A DNA stretch of 64,000 bases from NCBI GenBank assembly GCA_029884335.1, contig JAOUIA010000006.1:1-64000 (forward strand), read 5' to 3'. Source of the DNA: Betaproteobacteria bacterium (GTDB lineage Bacteria > Pseudomonadota > Gammaproteobacteria > Burkholderiales > Casimicrobiaceae). This document shows positions 42,107-50,284 of this stretch, one piece after another. Below the pieces are notes generated by a model. The model was not told the DNA's origin. It made no database searches and saw only the letters and a list, made by a program, of their open reading frames with translations. Every line of letters starts with the position of its first letter. Position 1 is the first letter of the stretch. A program made the translations under genes and the position numbers.

Positions 42107-43189
42107 TCAGCGCCGCTCTATCCACCACAGCAGCGCGACGCCGATGCCGACGAACACGGCGATCGGGAACGCGGCGGCGAACAGCGGCGGCCAGTCGTTG
42201 AGCACGGCGAGGTTCGAGAACAGCCGGCCGAGCAGGAAGAACGCGAGGCCGAGCATCGTGCCGGTGAAGATGCGCACGCCCACGCCACCGGTGCGGCCCT
42301 GGAAGTGCGCGAACGGCAGGGCGAGCACCATCATCACCAGCACGGCCAGCGGGTAGAAGATCTTGTGCCAGAACGCGATCTCGAATCGCGAGGTCTTCTG
42401 CGCGTTGCCCGACAGCACGCGGATGTTGTCCCACAGCGTGCCGAGCTCGAGTCGCTCGGGCGCGACCTGGTAGACGGTGAGGATCGACGGGCGCAGCACG
42501 GTCTCCCAGACTTCCTCGGGCACCGTGACCTGGCGCGCCGAGTCGCCCGCGATCTCGGTCACATTGACGTTCTTCAGCTGCCAGCGGCCCGCCTGCAAAA
42601 AGCGCCCGGACTCGGCCCGGCGCACGCGCGCCAGCCTGAGGTCCGAGTCGAATTCGTAGATGCGCACGCCGACGATCGACAGGTCGGCCAGCACCGAGCG
42701 CACGTTGACGAACGTGAGGTCCTGCTTGAACCAGAAGCCGGAGTCGAACTGCTGCGCCACCACCGACGACACGTCGCCGCGGGCGCTTGCGCGCAGCGTC
42801 TGCGCGAGGCGCTCGGAAGGCGGGGCGATGAACTCGCCGGCGAGGAACGTGGCGATCGCCAGCGGAATGCCGACGCGCAGCACGGCCCAGCCGACCTGCC
42901 ACAGCGACGCGCCCGAGACGCGCATCACCGTGTACTCGGAATTGCTGACCAGCTGCGAGATCGCGAACAGCGTTCCGATCAGCGCGGAGACGGGGAACAG
43001 CTCGTAGGCTCGCGCGGGAAGGTGCAGCGCGACGTAGGTGAGCGCCTTGCCGATGCCGTAGGTGCCGGTGCCGACGTCGCGCAGCTCGTAGATGACGTCG
43101 AAGAACGCGAACAGCATGAGCAGGCCGCCGAACACGACCAGCGTCGAGACCAGGACCTCGCGCCCGAGGTAGCGGGTGAGGGTCGGCAT
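42107..43189 (-). CDS. lptG: LPS export ABC transporter permease LptG
   Basis: LptG, with LptF and LptB, extracts lipopolysaccharide from the inner membrane. The 360-residue protein has TM1 (VLVSTLVVFGGLLMLFAFF), FPVSALIGTLFAISQLVSNSEYTVMRVSG, which holds the coupling helix, a periplasmic beta-jellyroll (about 125-265), and three C-terminal TMs with FYPLAVLVMMVLALPFAHFQ. ATG 43189 is preferred; a GTG at 43195 would add two residues. It follows lptF by 10 bp. Confidence 0.95.
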   Translation of the reverse strand: MPTLTRYLGREVLVSTLVVFGGLLMLFAFFDVIYELRDVGTGTYGIGKALTYVALHLPARAYELFPVSALIGTLFAISQLVSNSEYTVMRVSGASLWQVGWAVLRVGIPLAIATFLAGEFIAPPSERLAQTLRASARGDVSSVVAQQFDSGFWFKQDLTFVNVRSVLADLSIVGVRIYEFDSDLRLARVRRAESGRFLQAGRWQLKNVNVTEIAGDSARQVTVPEEVWETVLRPSILTVYQVAPERLELGTLWDNIRVLSGNAQKTSRFEIAFWHKIFYPLAVLVMMVLALPFAHFQGRTGGVGVRIFTGTMLGLAFFLLGRLFSNLAVLNDWPPLFAAAFPIAVFVGIGVALLWWIERR

Positions 43190-43199
43190 CGCCACGGTG

Positions 43200-44294
43200 T
43201 CAGGCTGCCGAAGGAGCGGGCCGGCGCAGGCGCCAGCCGGCGACCGCCATGCGGTGGCGGAACAGCAGGAAGACGACCAGCGCCGCCGCGGCGTGGGGAA
43301 CCAGGAGGCCGGTCCAGAAGCCGACCTTGCCCTGCGCGATCAGGCTCTGCACAACGTTGAGGCTGTTGCTGTACACCATGTAGATGAACGCCGCGGCGAG
43401 CAGGTTGAACGAGCGGCCCATCCGCGGGTTCACCTGCCCCAGCGGCACGGCGGCGAGCGTCAGCAGCAGGGCCATGAGCGGCACGGACAGCCGCCAGAAG
43501 AGTTCGCTGCGCTCGAAGTTGCCGTCGCGAGCGAAGAGGTCGGCGGTGGGTATCGCCTTGCGCGACGCGGGCAGCGCGCGCGCCTCCGCGGGCTCGATGC
43601 GCCGTCCGAGCCGCTCGAACTCGATCATGCGGTACTCGAGCGTGCCCGGCTTCGCCTCGTAGCGCCGCCCGTCCTCGAGGACGAGGAAGCGGTCGCCGTT
43701 GGCGGCTTCCTCGAGCCGCGCGATGCGCGCGACGGTCGTCTCGTCCTTCGCCTCGTCGGTCGAGCGCAGGAAGACGTTGCGGATCGTGCCGTCGAACGTG
43801 TTCACGCTCTCGACGAACACGACGAGCTTGGCGCGCTTGAACTCGCGGAACAATCCCGGTGCGAGCAGCGCGATCTCCTCGCGCGACTCGAGCTGGCGCT
43901 CGAACTCGAGCTTGCGCCGTTCCGCCCACGGCGAGAGGAAGAGCGAGAGCGCCACGATGGCGGCGAGGAAGGGCGCCGCGAACAGCAGGATCGGCTTCAG
44001 CCAGTCGGCCAGCGAGCGGCCCGCCGTGAACCAGACGATCATCTCGCTGTCCCGGTACCAGCGGGTCATCACCAGCAGCACCGTCAGGAACAGCGCGACG
44101 GTCAGCAGGACGTTGAGGTAGAAGACGGCGTTGAAGCCGAGCAGGGCGAGGATGCCCTCGGAAGCCACGGTCCCCCCGGCCGCCCGGGCCAGCAGGCGCA
44201 GCACGAGGTTGGTGAACAGGATGGCGGTCAGGACCACGAACAGCCCGACCGCGGTCAGCGTCAGCTCGCGCACCAGGCTGCGGCGAAAAATCAT
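43200..44294 (-). CDS. lptF: LPS export ABC transporter permease LptF
   Basis: A 364-residue partner of LptG. It starts MIFRRSLVRELTLTAVGLF, has TM1 to about residue 32, TM2/TM3 with VLLVMTRWYRDSEMIVWFTAG (coupling region), a large periplasmic jellyroll (about 125-270), and C-terminal TMs beginning FWRLSVPLMALLLTLAAVPLGQVNPRMGR in two family blocks. Divergent from pepA with a 101-bp shared regulatory region, as in most beta- and gammaproteobacteria. Confidence 0.96.
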   Translation of the reverse strand: MIFRRSLVRELTLTAVGLFVVLTAILFTNLVLRLLARAAGGTVASEGILALLGFNAVFYLNVLLTVALFLTVLLVMTRWYRDSEMIVWFTAGRSLADWLKPILLFAAPFLAAIVALSLFLSPWAERRKLEFERQLESREEIALLAPGLFREFKRAKLVVFVESVNTFDGTIRNVFLRSTDEAKDETTVARIARLEEAANGDRFLVLEDGRRYEAKPGTLEYRMIEFERLGRRIEPAEARALPASRKAIPTADLFARDGNFERSELFWRLSVPLMALLLTLAAVPLGQVNPRMGRSFNLLAAAFIYMVYSNSLNVVQSLIAQGKVGFWTGLLVPHAAAALVVFLLFRHRMAVAGWRLRRPAPSAA

Positions 44295-44310
44295 GACGGC
44301 GGGAAAACTT

Positions 44311-44340
44311 TTGACTTTTTCGCCGAAACCCGGAAATAAT
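44311..44340 (+). promoter_or_regulatory. Sigma-70-like promoter of pepA
   Basis: TTGACT (44311-44316), an 18-bp spacer, AATAAT (44335-44340), about 55 bp before the pepA ATG, in the lptF/pepA divergent region. Confidence 0.7.
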
Positions 44341-44395
44341 TGCCCGGAACTCCCGTTAGCGCAAGGAATTGCGCGGGACGCCGACAGGTGACGCG

Positions 44396-45895
44396 ATGGA
44401 ATTTACCATAAAAAGCGGTAGCCCCGAGAAGCAGCGCAGCGCCTGCGTCGTCGTCGGCGTGTTCGACAACCGCAAGCTGTCGCTGTCGGCCGAATTGATC
44501 GACCGCGCCAGCAACGGCTACATCGGCGAGATCATCCGCCGCGGCGACATGGAGGGCAAGCTCGGGGCCACGCTGCTGCTGCACAACGTGCGCGGCACGC
44601 TGGCCGACCGCGTGCTGCTCGTCGGCCTGGGCAAGGAGCGCGACTTCCGCGACAAGGAGTTCCGCGCGGCGGTGCGCGCGGCGGTCAAGCTGCTCAACGA
44701 GACCGGCTCCTACGAGGCGGTGATCTACCTGACCGAGGAGAAGGTCAAGCGCCGCGAGGTTGGCTGGCGCGTCGAGCACGCGGTGGTCGTGGCGATGGAG
44801 GCGGTCTACCGCTTCGACCAGATGAAGAGCCAGCCGACCGAGGTCCGCCGTCCCCTGCGCAAGCTCACGCTCTCCGTGCCGCAGCGATCCGACCTCGCGG
44901 CCGGCGAGAAGGCGGCGGCGCGCGGGCTCGCCATCGCGCACGGCGCCGACCTCGCGCGCGATCTCGGCAACCTGCCGGCCAACGTGTGCACGCCCGGGCT
45001 CCTGGGCGAGCGCGCTCTGGAACTCGCGCAGCAGTTTCCCGCGCTCAAGGTGCAGGTCCTCGAGCGCGCCGAGATCGAGGCGCTGGGCATGGGCTCGTTC
45101 CTCTCCGTGTCGGCCGGCACCGAGGAGCCGCCGCGCTTCATCGTCATGGAGTACATGAACTCGCCGCGGAAGGCGCGCCCGTTCGTGCTGGTCGGCAAGG
45201 GCATCACGTTCGACAGCGGCGGCATCTCGATCAAGCCCGCGCCGGACATGGACCACATGAAGTTCGACATGTGCGGCGCGGCGGCGGTGTTCGGGACGCT
45301 GCGCGCCATCCTCGAGCTCGCGCCGCCGCTGTCGGTGGTGGGGCTCGTGCCCGCGTGCGAGAACCTCCCCTCGGGCAAGGCGACGAAGCCGGGCGACATC
45401 GTGAAGAGCATGTCGGGCCAGACCATCGAGGTGCTCAACACCGACGCCGAGGGCCGGCTCATCCTGGCCGACGCGCTCACCTACGCCGAGCGCTACGAGC
45501 CGGAGGCGGTCGTCGACGTCGCCACGCTGACCGGCGCGATGGTGATCGCGCTGGGTCACGTCGCCTGCGGCGTGTTCAGCAACAGCGACGCACTGGCGCG
45601 CGAGCTGGTCGCGGCCGGCGAGGAGGCCTGCGACCGCGGCTGGCAGCTGCCGCTGTGGGACGACTACCACGAGGGGCTGGCGAGCAACTTCGCCGACTTC
45701 GCCAACGTCGGCGGGCGCGCGGGCGGCAGCATCGTCGCTGCGTGCTTCCTGTCGAAGTTCGCGCGGAAGTACGACTGGGCGCACCTCGACATCGCCGGCA
45801 TCTCGCACCGCGACGGCAAGGAGAAGGGCGCGACCGGCCGGCCGGTGCCGCTGCTGACCACGTGGCTGCTGGCGCAGGACAACGCCCCGGCATGA
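44396..45895 (+). CDS. pepA: Leucyl aminopeptidase (PepA)
   Basis: A 499-residue M17 aminopeptidase with two-metal catalytic site: LVGKGITFDSGGISIKP (metal-binding Lys and Asp), MKFDMCGAAAVFG, and the signature NTDAEGRLILADAL. PepA removes N-terminal residues in the cytosol, and in E. coli also acts as a DNA-binding protein. ATG 44396 gives MEFTIKSGSPEKQ; an upstream in-frame start at 44369 would add nine residues and is not favoured. holC follows after a repeat. Confidence 0.97.
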   Translation: MEFTIKSGSPEKQRSACVVVGVFDNRKLSLSAELIDRASNGYIGEIIRRGDMEGKLGATLLLHNVRGTLADRVLLVGLGKERDFRDKEFRAAVRAAVKLLNETGSYEAVIYLTEEKVKRREVGWRVEHAVVVAMEAVYRFDQMKSQPTEVRRPLRKLTLSVPQRSDLAAGEKAAARGLAIAHGADLARDLGNLPANVCTPGLLGERALELAQQFPALKVQVLERAEIEALGMGSFLSVSAGTEEPPRFIVMEYMNSPRKARPFVLVGKGITFDSGGISIKPAPDMDHMKFDMCGAAAVFGTLRAILELAPPLSVVGLVPACENLPSGKATKPGDIVKSMSGQTIEVLNTDAEGRLILADALTYAERYEPEAVVDVATLTGAMVIALGHVACGVFSNSDALARELVAAGEEACDRGWQLPLWDDYHEGLASNFADFANVGGRAGGSIVAACFLSKFARKYDWAHLDIAGISHRDGKEKGATGRPVPLLTTWLLAQDNAPA

Positions 45896-45975
45896 AACAT
45901 CCCCTCGCACGGGCTGCGCTTGCTGCCCCCCGGCGGCCGGCCGGTGGCTTCGGACGGGCCTGCGCCACTGACGTG
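45896..45975 (+). repeat. Dispersed GC-rich hairpin repeat, copy 2, upstream of holC
   Basis: Matches the 2549-2623 element in order: CTGCGCTTGCTGCCCCCC, a GGCGGCCGGCC segment, GGTGGCTTCGGACGGGCCTG, and GCGCCACTGAC. It ends at a GTG, and the holC ATG is nine bases further on. Confidence 0.6.
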
Positions 45976-45983
45976 CGCACGCG

Positions 45984-46412
45984 ATGACCGTCATCGATTT
46001 CTACACGCACGTCGACGACCCGATCGCCGTGGCCGCGCGCCTGGTGGCGAAGGCCTGGCCCGCGCACCCGGCCGTGCGCATAGTGACGCCCGACGCGGAT
46101 GCGACCGAGCGCCTCGACCGGCTGCTGTGGACGGCGCCGGCGACCGGTTTCCTGCCGCACTGCCGCCTGTCGAGCGCGCACGCGGACGCGACGCCGATCA
46201 TCGTCGACCACGTGGCGGAGCACGACGGGCCGGCGTGCGTGCTGATCAACCTGGCGCCAGCGCCGCCGCCGTTCTTCAGCCGCTTCGAGCGGCTCGCCGA
46301 GGTCGTCGGCTCCGACGACGAAGCGGTGGCGGCCGGCCGCGAACGCTACCGCTACTACCGCGAGCGCGGCTACGAATTGCGCGCGCACAACGTCGCTGCC
46401 CTTCGACGCTGA
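45984..46412 (+). CDS. holC: DNA polymerase III chi subunit
   Basis: HolC links the clamp-loader psi subunit to SSB. The 142-residue protein opens MTVIDFYTHVDDPIAVAARL, with the Rossmann-like chi fold, RLDRLLWTAPATGFLPH, and the C-terminal RYRYYRERGYELRAHN typical of the family. Length agrees with E. coli chi (147). Position between pepA and valS in most proteobacteria supports the call, although valS is here 6.4 kb away. Confidence 0.93.
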   Translation: MTVIDFYTHVDDPIAVAARLVAKAWPAHPAVRIVTPDADATERLDRLLWTAPATGFLPHCRLSSAHADATPIIVDHVAEHDGPACVLINLAPAPPPFFSRFERLAEVVGSDDEAVAAGRERYRYYRERGYELRAHNVAALRR

Positions 46413-46416
46413 TCCC

Positions 46417-47760
46417 ATGCCCACCGCGCGCGAACTGCTCGAGCAGGCCGATGCGCTGATGCGGCGCAAGCAGGACGCCGCCGTGCCCCGCATCGAAGGC
46501 GGGGAGTCGCTGCAGGGGCCGACGACCGACTCGGCATTCGTGCCGACCCACGCGCCGGCGCCCGCAACGCCGTCGGCGCCCCCGTCCCCGACGGCACGCG
46601 GCGATGCGCCGCCGCCGGGTACGGCAGCGGCCGCGGTGTATTCGGCCATGCGCTGGAGCGCGCCCGCCGCGCCTGCGGGCGTGACGACGACGTCGCCGGC
46701 ATTTGCGCCGCCGCCGCTCGTCTCGCCGCGCACGATTCAGCGCGAGCCGATCGCTCCGTCGGTGGCGCGCACCGCGCTGCCGGTCGATCCCACCGAGCCC
46801 CCGGCGTTCCCCGCTCCCGCGCCGGCGCTTGCGCCGGCGAGCGTGATCGAGCAGGACTTCCCGACGCTCGTCGATGCCGTCGATGAGGAAGCGATCGGCG
46901 AGCACCCGGACGACGTTCCGCTGCTTACGGACGCCGTCGATCCGCTGTCCGACGAGCCGGTTCTCGAGGATCTCGATGAGCCGTCGGTGTGGACGCCCAC
47001 GCTCGGAGGCGCGACGACGGTGCGCGTCGGCGCTCCGTCGCAGTCGCCCGCGGTGCCCGTCGCGCCCCCGTCGCCGCCGAGCGGCCGCGATCCGCTTGGC
47101 CTCGACCGCCCGCCGCCGGGATTCGTTCCCGCGCCGGCGGCGCAGTGGACCGACCGCGAGCCGCCGGCGGACGGCGTACCGTCGCCCGAGCGCGTTGCGG
47201 AAACGCCTTCGGCGCCCGGCACCGCTGAAGTTCCTGTCCCGCCGGCCCCCGTCGAGGTTCCACGTCCGGTCGTCGCCGAAGCCCCGGCCGCTGTCGTCGT
47301 CGAGGTTTCTCCTGCGGTCGTCATCGACGTTCCGCCGCCGGTCGTCGTCGAGGCTCCGCCTCCGGTCGGCGAATCGCCGCAGTCCGCGGTTGTCGAGGCG
47401 GAGGCCGTCGAGGCGGAGGTTGTCGAGGCGGAGGTCGTCGAGGCGGAGGTCGTCGAGGCGGAGGTCGTCGAGGCGATGCCGGTGGCCGAAGCGGCGCCGG
47501 CGCACGCCGCGCTGGCGCCGCTCGACGACGCTCGCGTGCGCGAGATCGCCGAGGAGATCGGCATGCAGGTGCTGCAGCGGATCGACATCTTCACCGACAC
47601 CGAGCTGCGCGCGAGGCTCGGCGAGCGGCTGAAGCCGGTCGTCGACCGTGTGAGCGTCGACCTCGTCACGGCGATCAATCAGCACGTCGGCGAGTTGCTG
47701 CGCGCCTACGTCGCCGAGGCGATCGAGCGCGAGATCGACGGCTGGCGCAACCGCCAGTAG
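46417..47760 (+). CDS. Proline/alanine-rich protein with conserved C-terminal helical domain
   Basis: A 447-residue protein with three parts: a short helical N-terminus (TARELLEQADALMRRKQDAA), a long Pro/Ala/Val-rich low-complexity middle (about residues 40-365) with a perfect 15-bp tandem repeat coding VEAEV units, and a conserved C-terminal domain (about 370-447: REIAEEIGMQVLQRIDIFTD, RLGERLKPVVDRVSVDLVTA, ending YVAEAIEREIDGW). The C-terminal part resembles an uncharacterised domain found downstream of holC in other betaproteobacteria (from memory). No signal peptide or TM segment is seen. Function is unknown. Spacing to holC is 4 bp. Confidence 0.75.
   Translation: MPTARELLEQADALMRRKQDAAVPRIEGGESLQGPTTDSAFVPTHAPAPATPSAPPSPTARGDAPPPGTAAAAVYSAMRWSAPAAPAGVTTTSPAFAPPPLVSPRTIQREPIAPSVARTALPVDPTEPPAFPAPAPALAPASVIEQDFPTLVDAVDEEAIGEHPDDVPLLTDAVDPLSDEPVLEDLDEPSVWTPTLGGATTVRVGAPSQSPAVPVAPPSPPSGRDPLGLDRPPPGFVPAPAAQWTDREPPADGVPSPERVAETPSAPGTAEVPVPPAPVEVPRPVVAEAPAAVVVEVSPAVVIDVPPPVVVEAPPPVGESPQSAVVEAEAVEAEVVEAEVVEAEVVEAEVVEAMPVAEAAPAHAALAPLDDARVREIAEEIGMQVLQRIDIFTDTELRARLGERLKPVVDRVSVDLVTAINQHVGELLRAYVAEAIEREIDGWRNRQ
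47392..47475 (+). repeat. 15-bp in-frame tandem repeat (about 5.6 units)
   Basis: Unit GTCGAGGCGGAGGTC, beginning at 47392, 47407, 47422, 47437 and 47452, with a partial sixth. It encodes VEAEV repeats in the proline-rich protein. Perfect homology between units suggests recent expansion and possible length variation between strains. Confidence 0.9.
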
Positions 47761-47800
47761 GATGTAGCGCGCCTCCGGGAGGGGCCGTCGGGCCGGCGCG

Positions 47801-47806
47801 TATCAT
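47801..47806 (+). promoter_or_regulatory. Candidate -10 box (TATCAT) 6 nt before the Fur-family GTG start
   Basis: TATCAT, TTGCGC, then GTG 47813. It would give a leaderless transcript and make GTG 47813 the start. The flanking CGCG...CGCG inverted bases could be part of an operator, but no known Zur or Fur box is evident. Confidence 0.4.
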
Positions 47807-47812
47807 TTGCGC

Positions 47813-48262
47813 GTGCCCGCCTTTGCCCAGCCGTCGCTCCGTGCCGTGCGCCCCGATCCGGGGCGCGCGCACGCGTTGCTGTCCGGCCGCGGCGCCCGCG
47901 CGACGCGTGCGCGGATCGACGTGCTGGCGGTGCTGCTGGCGACCGGCGACGCGCTATCGCACCACGACGTGGAACGCTGCCTGCCGCGCGGCCACGGCAT
48001 CGACCGCGTGACGCTCTACCGGGTGCTCGACTGGCTGACCGCGCAAGGGCTCGCGCACAAGGTCGCAGGCGACGACCGCGTGTGGCGCTACTCGGCCGCG
48101 GGGCACGCGGCCGGCGCGCACGCGCACTTCCAGTGCAGGGACTGCGGCCGCGTGGTCTGCCTCGACGGGGCGCGCGTGCCGGCCATCCCGCTGCCGGCGG
48201 GCTTCCGTCGCAACGAGGTCGAAGTCACCGTGAAGGGCACTTGCGCTGCCTGCCGCGCGTGA
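47813..48262 (+). CDS. Fur family transcriptional regulator, Zur-like
   Basis: A 149-residue metal-sensing repressor. The winged-helix DNA-binding part has RATRARIDVLAVLLATGDALSHHDVE (two adjacent blocks), and recognition helix RVTLYRVLDWLTAQGLAHKV. The regulatory part has AHAHFQCRDCGRVVCL and a C-terminal CAAC, the two CxxC pairs that hold the structural zinc. The His-rich sensing segment (AGHAAGAHAHF) is typical of Zur/Fur. Neighbours (ABC pair with a His-rich loop and DUF3299) resemble the zinc-starvation cluster PA4063-PA4066 of Pseudomonas aeruginosa, so Zur is the likeliest subtype; Fur or PerR cannot be excluded by sequence alone. Confidence 0.85.
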   Translation: MPAFAQPSLRAVRPDPGRAHALLSGRGARATRARIDVLAVLLATGDALSHHDVERCLPRGHGIDRVTLYRVLDWLTAQGLAHKVAGDDRVWRYSAAGHAAGAHAHFQCRDCGRVVCLDGARVPAIPLPAGFRRNEVEVTVKGTCAACRA

Positions 48263-48304
48263 CCGCGGGCCGCAGTCGCGCCGTCTGCGAGTGGACTTGC
48301 AGCC

Positions 48305-48952
48305 ATGTTCGAGCTGACCGATGTCGAGCACCGGTACGGGACCGTGCGCGCCCTCGCGGTGCCGTCGTGGCGTGCACAGGCCGGCGAGCAGTGGCTGCTC
48401 GCGGGAGCGTCGGGCAGCGGCAAGTCGACGCTGCTCCACATACTCGCGGGACTGACGACGCCGAGCGCCGGCCGCGTCGTGGTCGCAGGTCAGGATCTCG
48501 CTGCCCTTGCGGGCGGCGCGCGCGACCGCTGGCGCGGCCGCCACGTCGGCGTGGTGCCGCAGAAGCTGCATCTGATCGGCGCGGTGAGCGTGTTCGACAA
48601 CCTGCGGCTGGCGTGCACGATGGCGGGGCTGCGTGTCGAAGAGGCGCGCATCCGCGCGCTGCTCGCGGCCGTGCAGGTCGCCGACCTCGCGCAGCGGCGG
48701 CCGGGGGAGCTCTCGCAGGGGCAGGCGCAGCGCGTGGCGATCGCGCGCGCGGTCGTCAACCGGCCCGCGCTGCTGCTCGCCGACGAACCCACGGCGAGCC
48801 TCGACGACGCGAGCGCAGCGGCGGCATTGGAACTGCTGCGAACGCAGGCGCGCGAGGCGGGTGCGACGCTCGTCGTCGCCTCGCACGACGCGCGCGTCAG
48901 GCCGCTGTTGCCGCGCACCTACCAGCTGTCCGAAGTCGCGGCGGCGGCATGA
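48305..48952 (+). CDS. ABC transporter ATP-binding protein (LolD/MacB type)
   Basis: A 215-residue ATPase with Walker A AGASGSGKSTLLHILAGL, Q-loop HVGVVPQKLHLIG, signature [15 protein letters not shown], Walker B LLLADEPTASLDD and H-loop VASHD. The signature LSQGQ replaces the more usual LSGGQ, as in the PA4064-like group. It follows the Fur-family gene by 42 bp and precedes the FtsX-like permease, from which it is separated by a palindromic repeat. Confidence 0.9.
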   Translation: MFELTDVEHRYGTVRALAVPSWRAQAGEQWLLAGASGSGKSTLLHILAGLTTPSAGRVVVAGQDLAALAGGARDRWRGRHVGVVPQKLHLIGAVSVFDNLRLACTMAGLRVEEARIRALLAAVQVADLAQRRPGELSQGQAQRVAIARAVVNRPALLLADEPTASLDDASAAAALELLRTQAREAGATLVVASHDARVRPLLPRTYQLSEVAAAA

Positions 48953-48957
48953 TGCGT

Positions 48958-49053
48958 GCCCTCACCCCCAGCCCCTCTCCCGGCGTACGCCGGGAGAGGG
49001 GAGTTTTTCACGCCCCTCTCCTGCGCCAGTGGGAGAGGGGCCAGGGGTGAGGG
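48958..49053 (+). repeat. CCTCACCCCC/GGGGTGAGGG palindromic repeat between ATPase and permease genes
   Basis: Outer arms CCCTCACCCCCAGCCCCTCTCCC and the imperfect complement ending GGGGTGAGGG enclose a nested palindrome CCCGGCGTACGCCGGG. It is the same family as 15192-15344. The terminal GAGGG lies about 9 nt upstream of the permease ATG and may serve as its ribosome-binding site. Confidence 0.8.
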
Positions 49054-49061
49054 AAGACGCG

Positions 49062-50279
49062 ATGGGCCCCACCCGCCTCGCGCTCGCCTACGCGCGGCGC
49101 CGCCCGCTCGCGACGCTGCTCGTCGTCGCGCTCGCCGCCATCGGCACGGCGGTCGTCGTGCTGACACTCGCCGTCGGGCGCGAGCTCGCGACGCGGCTCG
49201 ACCGCGACGCGCAAGGCATCGACCTCGTCGTCGGCGCGAAGGGCAGCCCGCTGCAGCTCGTGCTCGCGGGCGTCTACCACGTCGACGTGCCGCCGGGGAA
49301 CATCCCGCTCGCGGCGCTCTCCGAGCTGCGCGCGAACCCGATGGTCGCCGGCGCGATCCCTCTGGCGCTCGGCGACAGCGTGCGCGGCTTTCGCATCGTC
49401 GGCACCGAGCACGCGCTGGTCGCGCACTACGGCGCGCAGCTGGCGCAGGGCCGGCAGTGGGCGAAGCCGATGGAGGCGGTGCTCGGCAGCGAAGTCGCGC
49501 GCGCGACGGGCCTCGGTGTCGGCGCGAAGTTCACCGGCTCGCACGGCCTCTCCGAAGGCGGCGGCGGCCACGACGAGGCGTCCTACGCAGTCGTGGGCGT
49601 GCTGGCGCCGACCGGGCGCGTCGTCGACCGCATGGCGCTGACGTCCGTCGCCAGCGTGTGGGCAGTGCACGACGCGCACCACCCGCCAGAGGCTGCCGAG
49701 GAGCACGACCACGACAAGGCGGAGGGCGGGCCGGCGCGCGAGGTGACGATGGTGCTGGTGCGCTACGCGGGGCCGCTCGCGGCCGCGAGCCTCCCGCGCG
49801 CGATCAACAGCGGCAGCAACTACATGGCCGCCTCGCCGGCGTACGAGATGGCGCGCCTGCTCACCGTGTTCGGCGTGGGACTCGACCTCGTGCGCGCGTT
49901 CGCGGCGCTGCTGATCGTCGCGTCGGCGGCGATGCTGTTCGTCGCGCTCGCGCAGGCGCTCGACGAGCGCCGCTACGACCTCGCGATCCTGCGCGCACTG
50001 GGCGCGAGCCGCGGCCAGGTCGCGTGGGTTCTGCTCGCCGAGTCGATGACGCTCGCGCTCGCCGGCGCGGCGCTCGGCTGGGTGATCGCGCAGGTCACGC
50101 TCGCGCTGGCAGGAACGTGGCTCCCCGCCGCGGCGCCGCTCGCCGCGACGGCGTGGACGCTGCGCGGCAACGAGGGCTGGATCGTGGCAGGGGCGGCGCT
50201 GGCCGGCGCGCTTGCTGCGGCGTGGCCGGCGTGGCAGGCGTACCGTCTCGACGTCGCGGCCACGCTCGCCGACGGCTGA
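49062..50279 (+). CDS. FtsX-like ABC permease with His-rich periplasmic loop (PA4065-like)
   Basis: A 405-residue permease with a single MacB/FtsX unit: TM1 (PLATLLVVALAAIGTAVVVLTL), a periplasmic domain (about 45-265), and three C-terminal TMs (about 275-400, including FAALLIVASAAMLFVALAQAL). The periplasmic domain has HGLSEGGGGHDE and HDAHHPPEAAEEHDHDK (about residues 203-219), a His/Asp/Glu cluster suited to zinc binding. Paired ATPase upstream, Fur-family regulator and DUF3299 gene nearby argue for a metal-responsive transport or lipoprotein-handling role. The substrate is unknown. Confidence 0.87.
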   Translation: MGPTRLALAYARRRPLATLLVVALAAIGTAVVVLTLAVGRELATRLDRDAQGIDLVVGAKGSPLQLVLAGVYHVDVPPGNIPLAALSELRANPMVAGAIPLALGDSVRGFRIVGTEHALVAHYGAQLAQGRQWAKPMEAVLGSEVARATGLGVGAKFTGSHGLSEGGGGHDEASYAVVGVLAPTGRVVDRMALTSVASVWAVHDAHHPPEAAEEHDHDKAEGGPAREVTMVLVRYAGPLAAASLPRAINSGSNYMAASPAYEMARLLTVFGVGLDLVRAFAALLIVASAAMLFVALAQALDERRYDLAILRALGASRGQVAWVLLAESMTLALAGAALGWVIAQVTLALAGTWLPAAAPLAATAWTLRGNEGWIVAGAALAGALAAAWPAWQAYRLDVAATLADG

Positions 50280-50284
50280 TCGCC

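Noticed and set aside
47392-47475. CRISPR-like repeats
   Set aside because: Units are 15 bp, contiguous, in frame in a coding region and have no spacers.
47770-47812. Zur/Fur operator before the Fur-family gene
   Set aside because: Only a weak CGCG-N9-CGCG inverted arrangement is present; no GTTAT/ATAAC-like core could be found.
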